Shown here: positions 22,676 through 34,491 of the stretch, in pieces
Layout: each line of letters opens with the position of its first letter
How positions within the stretch are numbered: position 1 is the stretch's first letter
Origin: Armillaria gallica
Lineage: Eukaryota > Basidiomycota > Agaricomycetes > Agaricales > Physalacriaceae
Reading direction: 5' to 3'
Length of the DNA stretch: 64,000 bases
Assembly: GCA_037576215.1 (NCBI GenBank)
Contig: JBANDB010000021.1
Location: 248,001-312,000 of the forward strand
Notes under the pieces: model-generated
Databases searched by the model: none
What the model was told of the DNA's origin: nothing
What the model saw: the letters and a program-made list of their open reading frames with translations, nothing else
Program-made: the position numbers and the translations under genes

Positions 22676-24985
22676 TGGGATTCGTTGTCCTTGTTACCTG
22701 GAAAGACAATTTTAGCACTGTTTCAGATGGTGTTGCAGAGGGAAGGACGGACCAGGTTTGAATTGTTAACTATGGTGAAGTAACTTCAAATAACAAGGTC
22801 ATTTCACCGTTTCTAGCACTTTGACGCAACTAGAAATGATAGAAATAGCCACCGAAAACCACAGGAGAGTAAGGACCAGAATATTCGCCGCCCAGTCTGC
22901 CGATGCCACTTTCATCTTGACCCAAGTTCAGACAGAGCTAATACGGTCATCAAGCCCTACTGCGCAGGTGGGCTGAAGAGCATAGGTAATAGGTATAAAG
23001 ACTATGTACCACCATGTCATGTTGACCAGAGGCCTTGGCCCTGAGACGAAATGAGAAGGTTCAATGAAAATAAGTTAGTCAAAAAATCCGTTGTTCGTTA
23101 CCAAGTGCACACACCCATGCGTCAAGGGTAGACGACTTTGCCCACGAAGGGTGTCTCATCATAAACCACCAGCTCCATTGTGACAGCTAGCTAACCGACG
23201 GTCAACGTCAGCGCATCACGGCCGTGCACTAGAGCTGATGCCTCCCTCAAAGGAGGGAACCCGCCGTGTTCCAAAGGCGAACGAAGTACACTGTGAGGCA
23301 CGCTTGGAGATCCGAACACATACTTGTGTTAGAAGAATACGACCTGGCTGTAGTGGTTTTGATTTTCGGTTCACTGGCTGGGACGATCTGAGACAAGGCA
23401 AGATCGGGTAATTCGGCGACCTGGGCCGAAATCTCTGCAAGTACGAGGTAAATGAACCTCGGAGATAGCTACGTTCGCGTTGAATATTTATCTGGCATGT
23501 TACAGGTTGAAACGAACCTCTGTATGCTCGACTTGACTTCCGTTGATACAACGATATCAAATTTTTGTTCATCAGCATGAGAGAGATGGAATTCACTGAG
23601 CTGTTTTGATATTCAATGTTCAATATTGAACTACCAAGTACCCGACGTTGACATAAGGCTTCGAGTTGAAGGTCCGTTGAGCAAAAGAACGGTCTGGCAA
23701 GATCCCGGCCCGTGAGACCGCCCATTTTGCCTGAACACTTGACGACAGCGTGTATTGGCCTTTCATACGTCGAAGAAATACCAGCATTTCTATTTTCAAG
23801 GCCAGTAAGGTGGCAGGAAACCGGTATGTGAGTGGTGCCGTGCCGTGATGATGATGGCACAAAGAAGGAGACTCATTTTGAAATTCGTTGATTCCCTTTT
23901 CAAGTTCGCTCTTGCCACCATGATATCCTCCTTGACTCTCGCATTTCTTTCATCTCCACGACAATTCTTAATTCTGTCGTCTGACTGTCGAATGCAGATC
24001 TCTAGGTGGCCTCCAACAGTGGTGCACCAGATTGTATCCCTAGGCGTGCCACGTGGAGGCGGTGTCCTCTCGAAGAACAGGGCCATTCGCACTTGCCATT
24101 GCTTCCTCCGTCCCCTAGCTCGAAGAAGAGGATAAGCTCAGCTCTGTAACCATATGAGGGTAACCGAGCGGTAATGGGACGGCTGTGGTGTTGTCGATGG
24201 AGCGATTTGAACGGTTGCAGATGTGTTATCTGTCCTGCATTCTTGTAGGCGTCTGTCACATATCAGCTCGCTTTCATGACCCGCAGTTGTTGAGCTCAGT
24301 TCACTTCGAGATCCGAGTGCGCTCGACCACTTTGGAAGGAACAAAAGCAGTTGAGACGTCAAAAAAACGGCAGCAAGACTTTTTCAGTTCGATCGCATTT
24401 ATTTCCCAGCCACCATTAATGGTTACCACCACAAACTATTCGCCTGCTCACTTTTCTGTGATGACGTCTACTCTAAAGATAAACCTCCCCCTCCGTCTCG
24501 CTTTCGCGAATCTGTACCACAAACGAGAAATAAAATTCAGGGCACCCAACCACAAGGGAGAGACGACGAAGAAACGGGCCTCCAGCCGGAGACCCATGGA
24601 CACAGATAGAACTGGGAAGTTCTAGCGGCGCGTGAGCTTCTCTCGTAGAGCGTCTTGCCGACATCCTCTAGTATGCTACTCTACGTCAATAATCTCGATG
24701 TGATTGTCAGAATATGGTCTGTGAGCGCTTGAGGTCTCGTGTTTGTTCTACTTTACTTTGTTTGACGTTCTCCGAAGGACGCGAATCAGTTGAGAAGAAG
24801 AAATTAGCACAGAGACAGTGGTCGTCGAATCATTGGAACGAGGGACTGTCGGCCCATGCCTGACGGATACATCATTCCATTTGTCGGTGCTCGGATCCGT
24901 CATACCACTCGGGTGCGTGTAATCGCAAAACGTGAAGATAACAGAATCTGAAAGATTGGGAATGCAAGAAATAATGGGTAACAAG
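22676..24985. other. Region between inverted-repeat arms
   Basis: Apart from the repeat listed at 23,080-23,412, no gene is supported here. Frames of 60-214 codons occur (for example 23216-23860 -), but part of that frame lies over the repeat and none carries a domain. Confidence 0.35.
23080..23412 (-). repeat. Dispersed repeat, copy 2 (inverted partner at 1.6-1.9 kb)
   Basis: This is the reverse complement of 1612-1945, and words such as CCTCCCTCAAAGGAGGGAAC differ by only one or two bases. It lies about 1.4 kb upstream of the intact - strand synthase, mirroring the arrangement of the + strand pseudogene. Confidence 0.8.
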
Positions 24986-25545
24986 TTACTGTGAGTGTAC
25001 AAGAAGCGGCTCGCTCATTGAGAACTGCTTCGGCATGAGAGTAACTATTCTGTGCTCCTGCACCGCTCTGCCGTTGGATCCAAAATACCGTTCGCTCTCG
25101 AAGCTCAAGCAGCAATCTCCCCGTACCCAATTCGCAGTGCCGTGCAGATAGCGGGATGCAAGAACATCGATATCGGGTCCCCAGGACGGTATCTCTGTCC
25201 ACAACGTCAGGAACTTGGTTCTAATCGACCGGTGGTGGTCTTCCACCCATGACAGAGCATCCTCAAGATGACAATTCAGCTCGTTCATGACGGAGACGAC
25301 TATGTTATGGGGATACTCCTCGAGAGCCTGCTCCTTGTTGTATGATACAAGGTCCTGCAAACCAAAATTAATAAGTACTGCAGCGGCACGAAAACGAAAG
25401 TGGGAAGTTTCACATTGTCCCATCAGGATAAGTGACGTAGCTCTACAGAAGGAGAGAGACTCACGCATCGCCAGAACTTCCTGGTTCCATCTGTGTCCAT
25501 AAGTCTCCGGAAAGGTTATTCGGCCCTTTGCGATCACATACTGGA
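24986..25545 (-). pseudogene. Sesquiterpene synthase, copy 3, C-terminal fragment
   Basis: The - strand encodes the last third of the same synthase family: after an AG acceptor the frame reads DLVSYNKEQALEEYPHNIVV, then WTEIPSWGPDIDVL, RYFGSNGRAVQEHR and a C-terminus PLLVHSQ. The NSE site needs the preceding exon to end in GACAAT before GTGAAAC. That reading is out of frame with the upstream open frame (LAMRESLSFCRATSLILM) by one extra G, so a 1-nt insertion near the exon end is likely. No Asp-rich motif or N-terminal exons are found upstream. The next sequence outward is the inverted-repeat arm. I call it a truncated, frameshifted relic. Confidence 0.75.
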
Positions 25546-25629
25546 AGGCGGTCGGTTAAAAACATCTTTGAGAGCTAGCGGAGTAAATGTCAACAGCGGA
25601 ATCCCGAGCCTTCTCTTATTGAAGAAAGA

Positions 25630-25990
25630 TCGGACTTACAAGAGCGTTCAGTAGAACGCAAAATGACATTGAAATTGAGGAATGCGCGCATAAATGGAAT
25701 TTACTTGACGGCCAAAGTTAGGAGGGTTCCAGTCCGTGCAGAAATTCCCCGGCATCATATCGGAAGTGCGTGATGTTTATTTATTGATCCGTTATTGTCT
25801 CGTTGCCAATCACGAACTACCTATGCCGGTGTTAGCATCAATGTAACACGGTCCTCCAGATCCTGGCTATCACATTGTACGGGACGAGCATACAAAGCTT
25901 ACGCGTCGAATAGCCTGAGTTTGGTACACTCCTCATTTGGGAGAGTTTCGTTTATCTGTGAGTAAGTCATGAAATATAATGAGTTTTGTG
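25630..25990 (-). repeat. Inverted-repeat arm 2 with relic first exon
   Basis: This is the reverse-complement partner of 22,285-22,675. On the - strand it reads TATA-like AATAAATAAACATC, then ATGATG and MMPGNFCTDWNPPNFGRQVN, and it ends at TGA where arm 1 has CGA. It adjoins the synthase fragment at 24,986-25,545, so the two may once have been parts of one transcript or have been joined by rearrangement. Confidence 0.7.
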
Positions 25991-26427
25991 TCAACTCAGG
26001 CTAGTGACGACGTAACCTGATGGCCATTGATGTATACATAATGACTGCCGTCAAGTTGCGGGGGGAAGCGATCGAGACTATTTGTTCAGTTCTGTCACAG
26101 AGTACCTCCAAGCATGGAAGGCGTTCTCAACAAACAATACTCGGTGCGGAGTTATCTACAGAAGCAAAAGCTAGGATATGTGCCAAGGTAAGCCATTTTC
26201 AATTTGGATTCGGGACATTAGCGCATCAGCTCAAGCTCACTTACATACGTCAGATTTACAACAATGTTCCGCTCAAGTAGCGGCGTATAAGCGATTATAC
26301 AGGATTGGGACTCCTGTACGTAGGCAATCGAGACCAGTGACATTATTCCGATTAAATGATGGACTTTTCTACAGCGGAGTACACTTTACATTGTGAAGTG
26401 AGAAAGAAATTCGATTTCCGACAGTCC

Positions 26428-28564
26428 TCAGTGATATCCAAGGAGTTCTTGCTCTTGTTCTACTATTGCCTGAGCTTCCCGGAACCTTGGAGTTATCTTA
26501 GCCTTGAAAGGGACTGGTCGACTGCAACGAAGATGATTAACAACGACTCGAACACGGAACAGTGCAGGACTTACTTAATCAGTCCATCTTCAACGCATCC
26601 GTCAACATCCAACGGGAGGGGAACACCGTTCTCGTCGGTAGCACGTTCGATGTTCATAGCCCAAAGCATCATTGCTATGTCAATGAACAAAGTATTGTTC
26701 GCAATGTGCCGTCCCACACAAATCCGTCGCCCAAATCCGTAGGTGACGTGACTGCACAGATTGAGCTTATTATGTGTGGAGACTGGATATCAACGAACCT
26801 CCCTTCCTTCGTGTCTGCGGATCCAGGGTCCAGCTTGCCGTCCTTGTCGAGGTGCCGGGCAGGATTGAAATGTTCGGCATCGGGCCCATAGATCTCTGGA
26901 TCTCTGTTGAGGTGCCAGACGTTGGCGATGAGAATGGTACCGGCCTATGGTGGATGAGCGCCGTACTGCACCGAGCGTAATTCATACTTACAGGGATGAA
27001 GTATCCGTTATATACATCGTCTTCTGTCGATCGGTGAGGAATCCCTAGAGACCGACTGTCATAATCAGGTATGTCTGCCTCGAGAGTCATACGTACCGAG
27101 TGGGGCCTGTAACAACGGCGTCAACTGGTCTGCGCTGTACGACACCACGGAGAGAGCGGACTTACAATCGCGCACCACCTGAGGATCTCCTTGATCATTG
27201 CACGAATGTATGGCAAATGTTCATAGTCGGCGAAAGACGGCAAACGATCACGACCAACGACAGCATCGAGTTCTGCTTGTGCTCGTTTCTGTGTTTCGGG
27301 GTAGACAATCATTGCAAGAGTCCACCAGGACATAGCACCTGAAGAGGTGTCAGAACCCCCAGCGCTGTTGAAGCTTTAGAGAAAGAAATTTGGAAGGGGA
27401 AGAAGACGTACTACATGGTCGCGGCAAGCCACGAATTTTCTTTCTCAGTTAAATTGTGTCTTCCCGCGTCCTGAATCAGAGTACTCGCGAAACTGGGACG
27501 CTCGTCACCCTTGGCCTTTTTGGAACGCATGAGTATCAACTATCAAGGATTCAATGGCTGTGCACGTACTACGCGATCCTTGACAACGTTGAAGAGCCCC
27601 TCGAACATCGCAGAATCTTTAGCGTATGATTCTTCTGCCTCACGCTTCCACTTTGCGTACCTAATGATGAAGTCGTCAATGCACGCTTACGCGGGACCTC
27701 ATCAAACTCACTTGCTGGGGATGTACTGCATCCAAGGGAAGAATTCCACCTTTGGAACCACAGGTGTGATTGACGGGGAGGCAAACCCGTAGAGATCGGA
27801 AACTTACGAAGTGGGCGCCGGGTTTAGCAGCGCGAGTTATTCGTGCCACAAAGTCGTTAATATTCTTGATCGATGGATCTCGTTCTGAAGTTGGAGGCGT
27901 ATCGTATACCACGGACATGATGGCAGATGCAGCAGTGCGACGAAGATGTGAATCCCATTTTTCGGGCTCCGCGAGCACGCCAGCCGTCAGAAGAACGGCT
28001 TCCGCAGTCTGAATAGAATGATATTTATATACGACAGCCTTGTTGAGACCTTCGTGAGCGGCCTTGCGCATCCGACGCCAGCTAAGTTTTAAATGTCAGA
28101 TGGAGGAACTGAATACGGAGTGGAAGGACCTTACACATCTCCGTAGTGGGTGAATGGGAACATGTTTCCTCCAGTCAAAATGTCGGACGCGACAATGTTG
28201 CGTGGGCGGTCGGAGGACTTTCCAGCCCGACGGTCAAGCAGGTCAGCTGCCACCTTCAGGGAGTTGAGGACCACGAGCGGCTGCCCGGCAACATTGAAGT
28301 ACATGAGATCGCCTAGAGCTAAGTCAGCTAATCTACATCCTACGCAGCTCGAAAGAACAGACCATATTTTCTCCCTAGCTCAGTAAAGGTGAGCCATTGC
28401 TTGCCACGAAGCTCCAAAAGGTTTCCAATGAGAGGAGGGCCTCTCGGTCCCGGGGGGAGGTTACGCCAAGGACTGCGAAGGTAGCGAACCGTGGTGTAGG
28501 CGACGACTACGATTGCGGTCAAAAACCATAATGGCGACACATCCTCTGAGAGTATCCGAGTCAT
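26428..28564 (-). CDS. Cytochrome P450 (CYP64/OrdA-like family), intact
   Basis: This is a membrane-anchored haem monooxygenase that would oxidise a small hydrophobic substrate in the ER with electrons from P450 reductase. Twelve exons: 28363-28564, 28135-28312, 27808-28081, 27712-27749, 27570-27660, 27412-27515, 27166-27364, 27097-27106 (10 nt), 26992-27044, 26799-26944, 26575-26751 and 26428-26521. They give 521 residues, the normal length. The N-terminal membrane helix is at about 11-29, followed by PPGPRGPPLIGN (37-48). Later motifs are the I-helix AGGSDT (297-302), E355-x-x-R358 (KEILR) and the haem loop FGRRICVG with Cys443. No stop or frameshift is present, and all introns are GT-AG of 47-59 nt. 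It lies between synthase fragment copy 3 and the TRI5-like genes, so a terpene intermediate is a reasonable guess for its substrate. In automated annotations such proteins are often named O-methylsterigmatocystin oxidoreductase, which should not be taken literally. Confidence 0.93.
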
Positions 28565-30819
28565 GACAGCTTATTGAAGGATTTGAGAGAAGGGGGGTTG
28601 ATAAACTCATCCTGTGGATGCCATGTCTCTCTTATACGTTTTGTTTTCTCACACCTTTGATCCACTCTATTAGATATCTCGCTCATGAATCTGGAAGTCA
28701 ATGCTTAGGAGCGAGGTATTCCCCCAGTTAACATCTGAGTTGATCAGAGTCTGATTCAATGCACACCCCTGGTTAGAGGTCTCCGGGCCGCTACAGCTTC
28801 AATATGATGTATTTTGGTTATCAAGACAACATTAACAGCTTGAGCACACATCTGCTCCGAGCACCGAGTACAAGAAAAGACACTAACTTTCCCGTAACGG
28901 TAAATACGTGGTGTTGGTATGTACTCGTTCCTAAATCTTGCCGCATTTTTGTGGTGCGGCCCGCCCATGTGCGCAATTTTAATTATGGGCGTAATAGTAT
29001 GGGCGTAATAGCGTGTAAAAACTCGGGCCGGTCCAAGTCGTCCTTTTTCCGGTCACAAGTTAAGTACCTTTAAGTACACATGTTTGCATCTCCCTGCAAG
29101 TTAAGTCACTTTTTATATTTGTTCATCAGCGCCAGTTTCCACCATTGATGTCTGGAGAGCCGCAGCGGGTTCGGAGCGGGACGAGATGGTTGAGCGGGCC
29201 GACATCAATTCAGGGGTTGGTGCCTTAAGCTTCTATTTCTTCTAAGTACCGAGTTATCTCAGTAGTCAGTATTTCCACCATTGCCGTGGTGGCTCGCATT
29301 CCTTCAGCTTCCAATTGATCTGTTTTACAAATTGTATAGCACCATTTCACGCGATGAATTCAGATTTATTGCCCTTCAATGTTTGAAGTTACTCAGTAGC
29401 TGTCAGGGTGGCTATCCTCGATACTTCGAAATAACAATTTGTGCCCTTTGAGAATTGGCATACATTTCGACATGATCCAGACATCAGCTCTGGATCCAAA
29501 TGCGCGTACTGCGAGCGCGGGAACCCTCGTCAACTCAACGTCACCTTTGACATCCTCGTTCCGTTTTCTATACAATTATTACACATCAGTCCATCGTAAT
29601 TTCTCAGCGTACCGTAGAAAAGCCTTAATCCGACTGCTGACATCATCACATACTCTCGCCGTTGAGGTCCTACGATCCGTCGTCCACCTGTTCCTCGTTC
29701 GCAGTGTTTATACCATTTCTGCCTAGTATCTGAAGTTGAGAATGAAGCAGGACCCCCGACTATGCCTACAGAGGTCGGCACGCTGATTTCCTCCTTTCTC
29801 CAAATTTGTCCGAACTTTTCGTCAAGGCCATGGCCAAAAATTTGTCCGAACTTCCGTTCCGACCTAGAAAAAATCGAAGAAAACCGCAAAAATTCTATTT
29901 TTCGTGCCTAATGATTCCCACCCTTCTCCATCAATGTTCTACATCGTCAGTCTCCTCGATTGCTAGCAGACTGAGATTTTCCTGTCCCTTCCGCCGTACA
30001 GTGTTCAAGTTTCAAGATTTCTCCCTTTCGCAAACCCGAGGTCGAGCGAGCGACAGGACGACAATTCGGGACGCTTATGGTGGAACAACGAGAGGTACAC
30101 GCGGCTTGTCGCGTTACCTGGTCAAGATCTCAGAGGAACTTGGTGAGTACATCTTTGAGTATGCTGCCGCATTGTGTCTCATCCGCACAATAGTTTCGCA
30201 CTTCTATACGGCTCTGTCCATCGTCTTCGAATTCGATGGATGATACATTTTATGTAACCAATTTCCCTCCTCGGATAGATTCAAACCGAAGACGACAAAT
30301 CCAAGGACGTGACCATGGGTTGAAACGGTGTGTTGCCATCTAGCAAGTGGCGCGTTCGTGTTGTGGAGGGAAGGACCTCGCACTCGACGATGATGGGAAG
30401 CTAGCATAGTGTGGGCTGGGGGCAGCGGCGGAAGGACTAGGAGCCATGCCATCATAACGACAGCGTCGTCGGATGAAGGATGTGCTGGAAATGGTAAGTC
30501 TCTCCGATTGCTTGCATTCATTGACGCTCACACCTCTCTAGATCGATCTTACCCTCATGATTCTCTCCTTCGCGTGAAGCAACCAGTCTTGGCCACCAAT
30601 GGCATGTCGAGGGCAGAGCTACTGAAGGGACGCTTGCGTGCGGGGATGGCAGGCGCTTTCTGTTCGTCTACATAGCTCGATCTCGCTCTTGATTGAAGCA
30701 TACGCCCAATGAACGTACCAAGCCCTTCCAAACACAAACATGGCGTCGTCTGGGACGCCTCGCGAGGACTACGGATTCGTGTCTGAAGGGTAGCGTAGTC
30801 TGCAAGTTTTCGTCCACGA
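28565..30819. other. Unassigned; short direct repeat
   Basis: The first few hundred bases should hold the P450 promoter. Beyond that, no domain-bearing frame was found. The 16-bp word AAATTTGTCCGAACTT occurs twice in direct orientation at 29802-29817 and 29838-29853, separated by a GGCCATGGCC-containing spacer. Confidence 0.4.
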
Positions 30820-31082
30820 TATCTGTCGACCAGCGACAAACTTGCCCAGAACCATGGCTACGCGAACAGGGTGGCGCGAGCTGCTGTCCACCTTCATCCT
30901 ATCCAAAACGAGGCTTTCCCGTGCCGTACAACCCGCTTATCCCTCTGACACCATTGCCTTTGTGTGCCCACTCTTTACGCCGTCGTCTGCTTTTCGGATT
31001 CTTGCTCCATATCTCCCTCTTGTCGCTGTCAAAATGACTAGATCTCATCGTGCAGATTTTCGCTGTGAGCAAGTATACGTGT
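30820..31082 (-). repeat. Inverted-repeat arm left of the TRI5-like cluster
   Basis: Read on the - strand, this segment aligns with 36,578-36,840 on the + strand over about 260 bp at roughly two-thirds identity. Shared words include GTATACTTGC, ATCTGCACGA, TCTAGTCATTTTG and TTTGTCGCTGGTCG. It may be a relic coding segment (the + strand frame 30842-31084 is open), but the family is not recognised. Confidence 0.6.
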
Positions 31083-32160
31083 AAATGACTCACAGGTCTG
31101 TCTTTTTTGCGACAATCTCTTGTGGTTCACAAGGCTTACTCTTTCCTAGTAGCTTTGGCTGCTCAGTGCTCGTCGGGATACCCTTTTTATAACAACGTTT
31201 GATGCAGTGAAGTTGTTTTCAACGGAGCCATCGTTCCTTTGACAACACTTCGATCGCTAGCAAGGACATCTTGGAAAAGAGACGATCGGGCGAATGTTCC
31301 TCGTCTCCACCACCGCAGGCGAAGTCCCCTCCGTTCCCTTTATCAACGAACTTGACAGCATACATCGAACACTAAGCCATTCGGATGAAATTCGAACGTA
31401 AAATGCTATCAAAATCGATACCTTCGGCAGCAAACCTCTATTTTGGACCTATCCTTCCGCGTCCAAGACTAAAGCCGCGAAGGTAATCGAGAATCCGGGC
31501 CTACCTCGTGAAGGTTACCCTAGCAGAATCAGGAATGATTTACATGTCGAACCTTACCCTCGAAATTGAGCCTGTTATACTCTCTATCGGACTAGATTCT
31601 GCTCTTATGTCTTGGCGTGTCTACGTCACGACGAGAGACTTCCTATTGATCTCAAGTTCATCATGTGCGCGCGCATATAACCTCGTGGGACAATTTTTGC
31701 GAGCAGTCCGCTCTCGCAAACATGCCGTTCGTGGGTATGCCAGCCTTATGAAGGGGAGCTCACTGAGATACTGCTTCCCAATATAAAGACAGGCGTAAAA
31801 GTGGCTCTACTCGATTTCGACGATTGCGATATGGATGATGCAGACGAGGATAATGGTACGATGAAGACCGGCGCTGCATACAACAGGTAATTCCTCCTTA
31901 TGCCTGGTGTATAACTATTGACTAATAACTATCAGAACCGATATGACGAGTACGAAATCCTCAACGAGCGTATGAGGAGCCGTACTCATCGATGAATTAT
32001 CAGTCTATCCTTCAGTATCTTCCTTACCGGGATCGTCGTCACGAACGGAGCGGTGTCAGCCAGTCGTCAGCATCTATGTCTGCCGATGACACTGACACGT
32101 CAGCGGAAGAAACCACAGCCGAGCCTCATGATGGAGCGTTACTGTCAGTTTCATACGGAG
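31083..32160 (+). other. Possible relic gene, unrecognised
   Basis: A + strand reading around 31,700-31,990 gives EILLPNIKTGVKVALLDFDD, followed by an acidic stretch, and continues across a candidate intron (31890-31935) into YDEYEILNERMRSRTHR and a stop. Upstream the same kind of sequence is broken by several stops. This looks like decayed coding sequence, but I cannot name the family. Confidence 0.25.
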
Positions 32161-32164
32161 AGCA

Positions 32165-32265
32165 AGGAATTTTAAGGGGCAATCACATGAATGGCGTTCT
32201 ATTTGGGCGCAAAAAGATATAGGCTTAACGAGTTGAATCTGTAGCCTGCCCGATTCTCACTCATC
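32165..32265 (+). pseudogene. TRI5-like terpene synthase, 3'-end relic 1
   Basis: About 100 bp align with the final exon of the intact gene at 34.5-35.7 kb. They end in KRYRLNELNL plus stop, where the intact gene ends KRYRLGELNL. Two in-frame stops lie within the preceding 20 codons. No other exon of this copy was found upstream. Confidence 0.65.
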
Positions 32266-33000
32266 TAACAACATTGTAAACCACGACTACCCTATGCCAT
32301 CTTCTTTTCCCAGGCAATCAGGTTTAGGAATCGTATCTTGGGATCGCGGGATAGTACCGTCAGGCACCGAGCGACCAATGACAAAGAAAGAGAAGACATG
32401 GTTCCTCAATGTATGTGCAATCAGAATACCTTCTTTACCGCATATCACGTCGTTGGTCTGGCTATCGGTGCCGATGTCAACGCACGCACCATTCTTTCGC
32501 TCTTGACATGCTTGACATGGAAAAGTTCCACCACCCTTATACCCACTGGTCTGCGTTGTATTAGCAGCACTGTTTCAAGAACCATGGGATTGCACATCCT
32601 TCCGAACAATAGAGAGCGAGGGCCACGTTTTTTGGGGAATGAATGTGTCCACAAGAGGCACACTGGCCATGCTCCCTCTCATCGACAAAATAAGTTGTAC
32701 TTCCACACGGATCGCTGTCATTACAATGTTTGCGATACTTGGGGTTGATGCGGAAAGTGTAGATGTTTCTACCTTACTAGGAGGGCCCGCTCAGTTTTTC
32801 CGTTATAAAGTTATCTGCGTCCCGCATCCGATTCCAACGTGGGTGTCGCATAAGTACCAGTACCATTCTTAACCTCGGCAATTATGGTGCTGATGAGTCT
32901 AGCTTCTGGTGGTCTCAATTCCTTTCCGCTAGCATGTGGGAAATGAATCGCCACTCGCGAGAGGATAATTTTGGCATCAACCTGAAACTATACTTTGTGC
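32266..33000. other. Unassigned sequence between TRI5-like relics
   Basis: Overlapping + strand frames at 32294-32506 and 32338-32748 show no known domain. The segment from about 32,870 (FWWSQFLSASMWEM) could be part of the next relic but has no clear counterpart in the intact gene. Confidence 0.3.
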
Positions 33001-33003
33001 TAG

Positions 33004-33571
33004 AAGGCTTTGCGAACATCCTAGCAGAGACCCCTCGGCTTTTTGGCGAAGTTGCTGCTGATTTGGGGGTCTCGGGTACATGACTGCCCTAATTTTAGAG
33101 ATACGCAGTAAATCCGAACCGGCGAGTAACCTTTTCTCTGACAAGTGATCTATTTACTCATCGAAGAATGCAGACTCATAAGGTTGACCAATCTGCTGTA
33201 TTTCTTCGCGAGCTCAGTGGAATGCTTGAAGCCTACACCATGTTCATGTTCCCCAAAGACCTGCCATATAACCTATACATCCCAAGCTCTTCCTCTGCTA
33301 TCCGAGGTCATCAACTTCACGAACGGCATCACCTCGTTCTACAAGGAGGAGTGTGAAAATGAAACACACAACCTCATTCACTTCTCGCTGAGGCTTGCGG
33401 AGTGACACCCACCGCTACTTGGTGGAACGTTGCATCTAGGCTCACGAGAGGGTACTTTGTATCTTGTCATCGCACGAAGGAGTACGTATCAGCTACGAAA
33501 AATTTGTGAAAGGTTATCTGGCGTTTCACGCGGATACAACGAGATATAGACTTTGCGAGTTGAACCTGTAG
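33004..33571 (+). pseudogene. TRI5-like terpene synthase, relic 2
   Basis: Homology to exons 4-5 of the intact neighbour is clear: ANILAETPRLFGEVAADL, then HKVDQSAVFLRELSGMLEAY, LPYNLYI, FYKEECENETHNLI and finally TRYRLCELNL plus stop. Reading needs at least one frame change, after LPYNLYI near 33,283, and shows further frame and stop damage after NETHNLI. The metal-binding NSE motif has Gly for its Asp (NGITSFYKE). Exons 1-3 are not recognisable. This is a dead member of a tandem series. Confidence 0.8.
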
Positions 33572-34491
33572 CTTGCCGTTCGCTATATGAATGTGTATCT
33601 CGATTTGGCCTTGGACAGGTTCCGATTTTCCCATCCGACGATGGAGAATACAGTCGTGTCTAGGCTCAAGGTCTACTTGGTATGATGATTGCGGCCGGGA
33701 AATCAGCAGGTAAACTTTGAAACGTGAAGTTACTGCAAAACGACTACCATGAACCGTCAGTGTTTTGTCATTCTCCAGTCAAGTTCTAACGCAGTTCATA
33801 CACACCTTTCCGAGCTATCTTCTATACTAAGCCTCCATTGATAGTCATTCTCTGGAGACGGACAACACCCCAAACTGGCCCTCAAAGGCGGGGCCGCAGC
33901 GGCATCGGATCTTCCGCCTTCTTAAGCGACTGGACCCAAGTTCGCAGTCATATTGTTGCTGCGACTCGGGAAGTACGTGTTCACTCACATGACTTATTGG
34001 TAGTGTTAACGACAGGGTAGCTGTTCCTGGTTCTATGAAATCGACTCCGGCGTTAAGCTGAGCCAAGCGGAGTCGCAGCAACCCCAAATACTTCCCATAG
34101 AGTTCACATCGTTTTCTGCGACCACCTCTCTCGGGAACACTTGATGATAGGGAAAGAATACAAGGGACCAACTTTATCACGACTCCGTTCAGACTCAAGA
34201 GACTGAATTGAAGCACAGGGCACGTCAGTCTTATTGCGATCGATGCTTACACATCTCTTTGTCTGCGGCGAACGATAAGTCCGGCATTCAATATCGATGA
34301 AAGTTATTCCTGGCCTTTGCTACAATTACCAAGTCGAGTTGTGTGGTCGCCAGTCAGATGCCGTACCGCGCAGACATATAAAATACCTAACGAAACTGGA
34401 GATCCTCAATCCCCGGCCTCAGCAGGTCAGTTTGACGAAGACTACAGCAACTCTCTCATACTGCACAACGAAACACGACTTTCAACGAGAA
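33572..34491. other. Spacer upstream of the intact TRI5-like gene
   Basis: No gene is supported here. The in-frame extension upstream of the chosen start (from 34,297) has no feature of a TRI5-like N-terminus. The promoter should lie here, but no motif is distinct enough to mark. Confidence 0.35.

Noticed and set aside
23216..23860. 214-codon - strand open frame
   Set aside because: Part of it lies on the dispersed repeat, and the equivalent frame in the other repeat copy is broken, so it is not conserved as protein.
32033..32160. N-terminal part of TRI5-like relic 1
   Set aside because: The acidic Ser/Thr-rich reading here does not resemble any exon of the intact gene.
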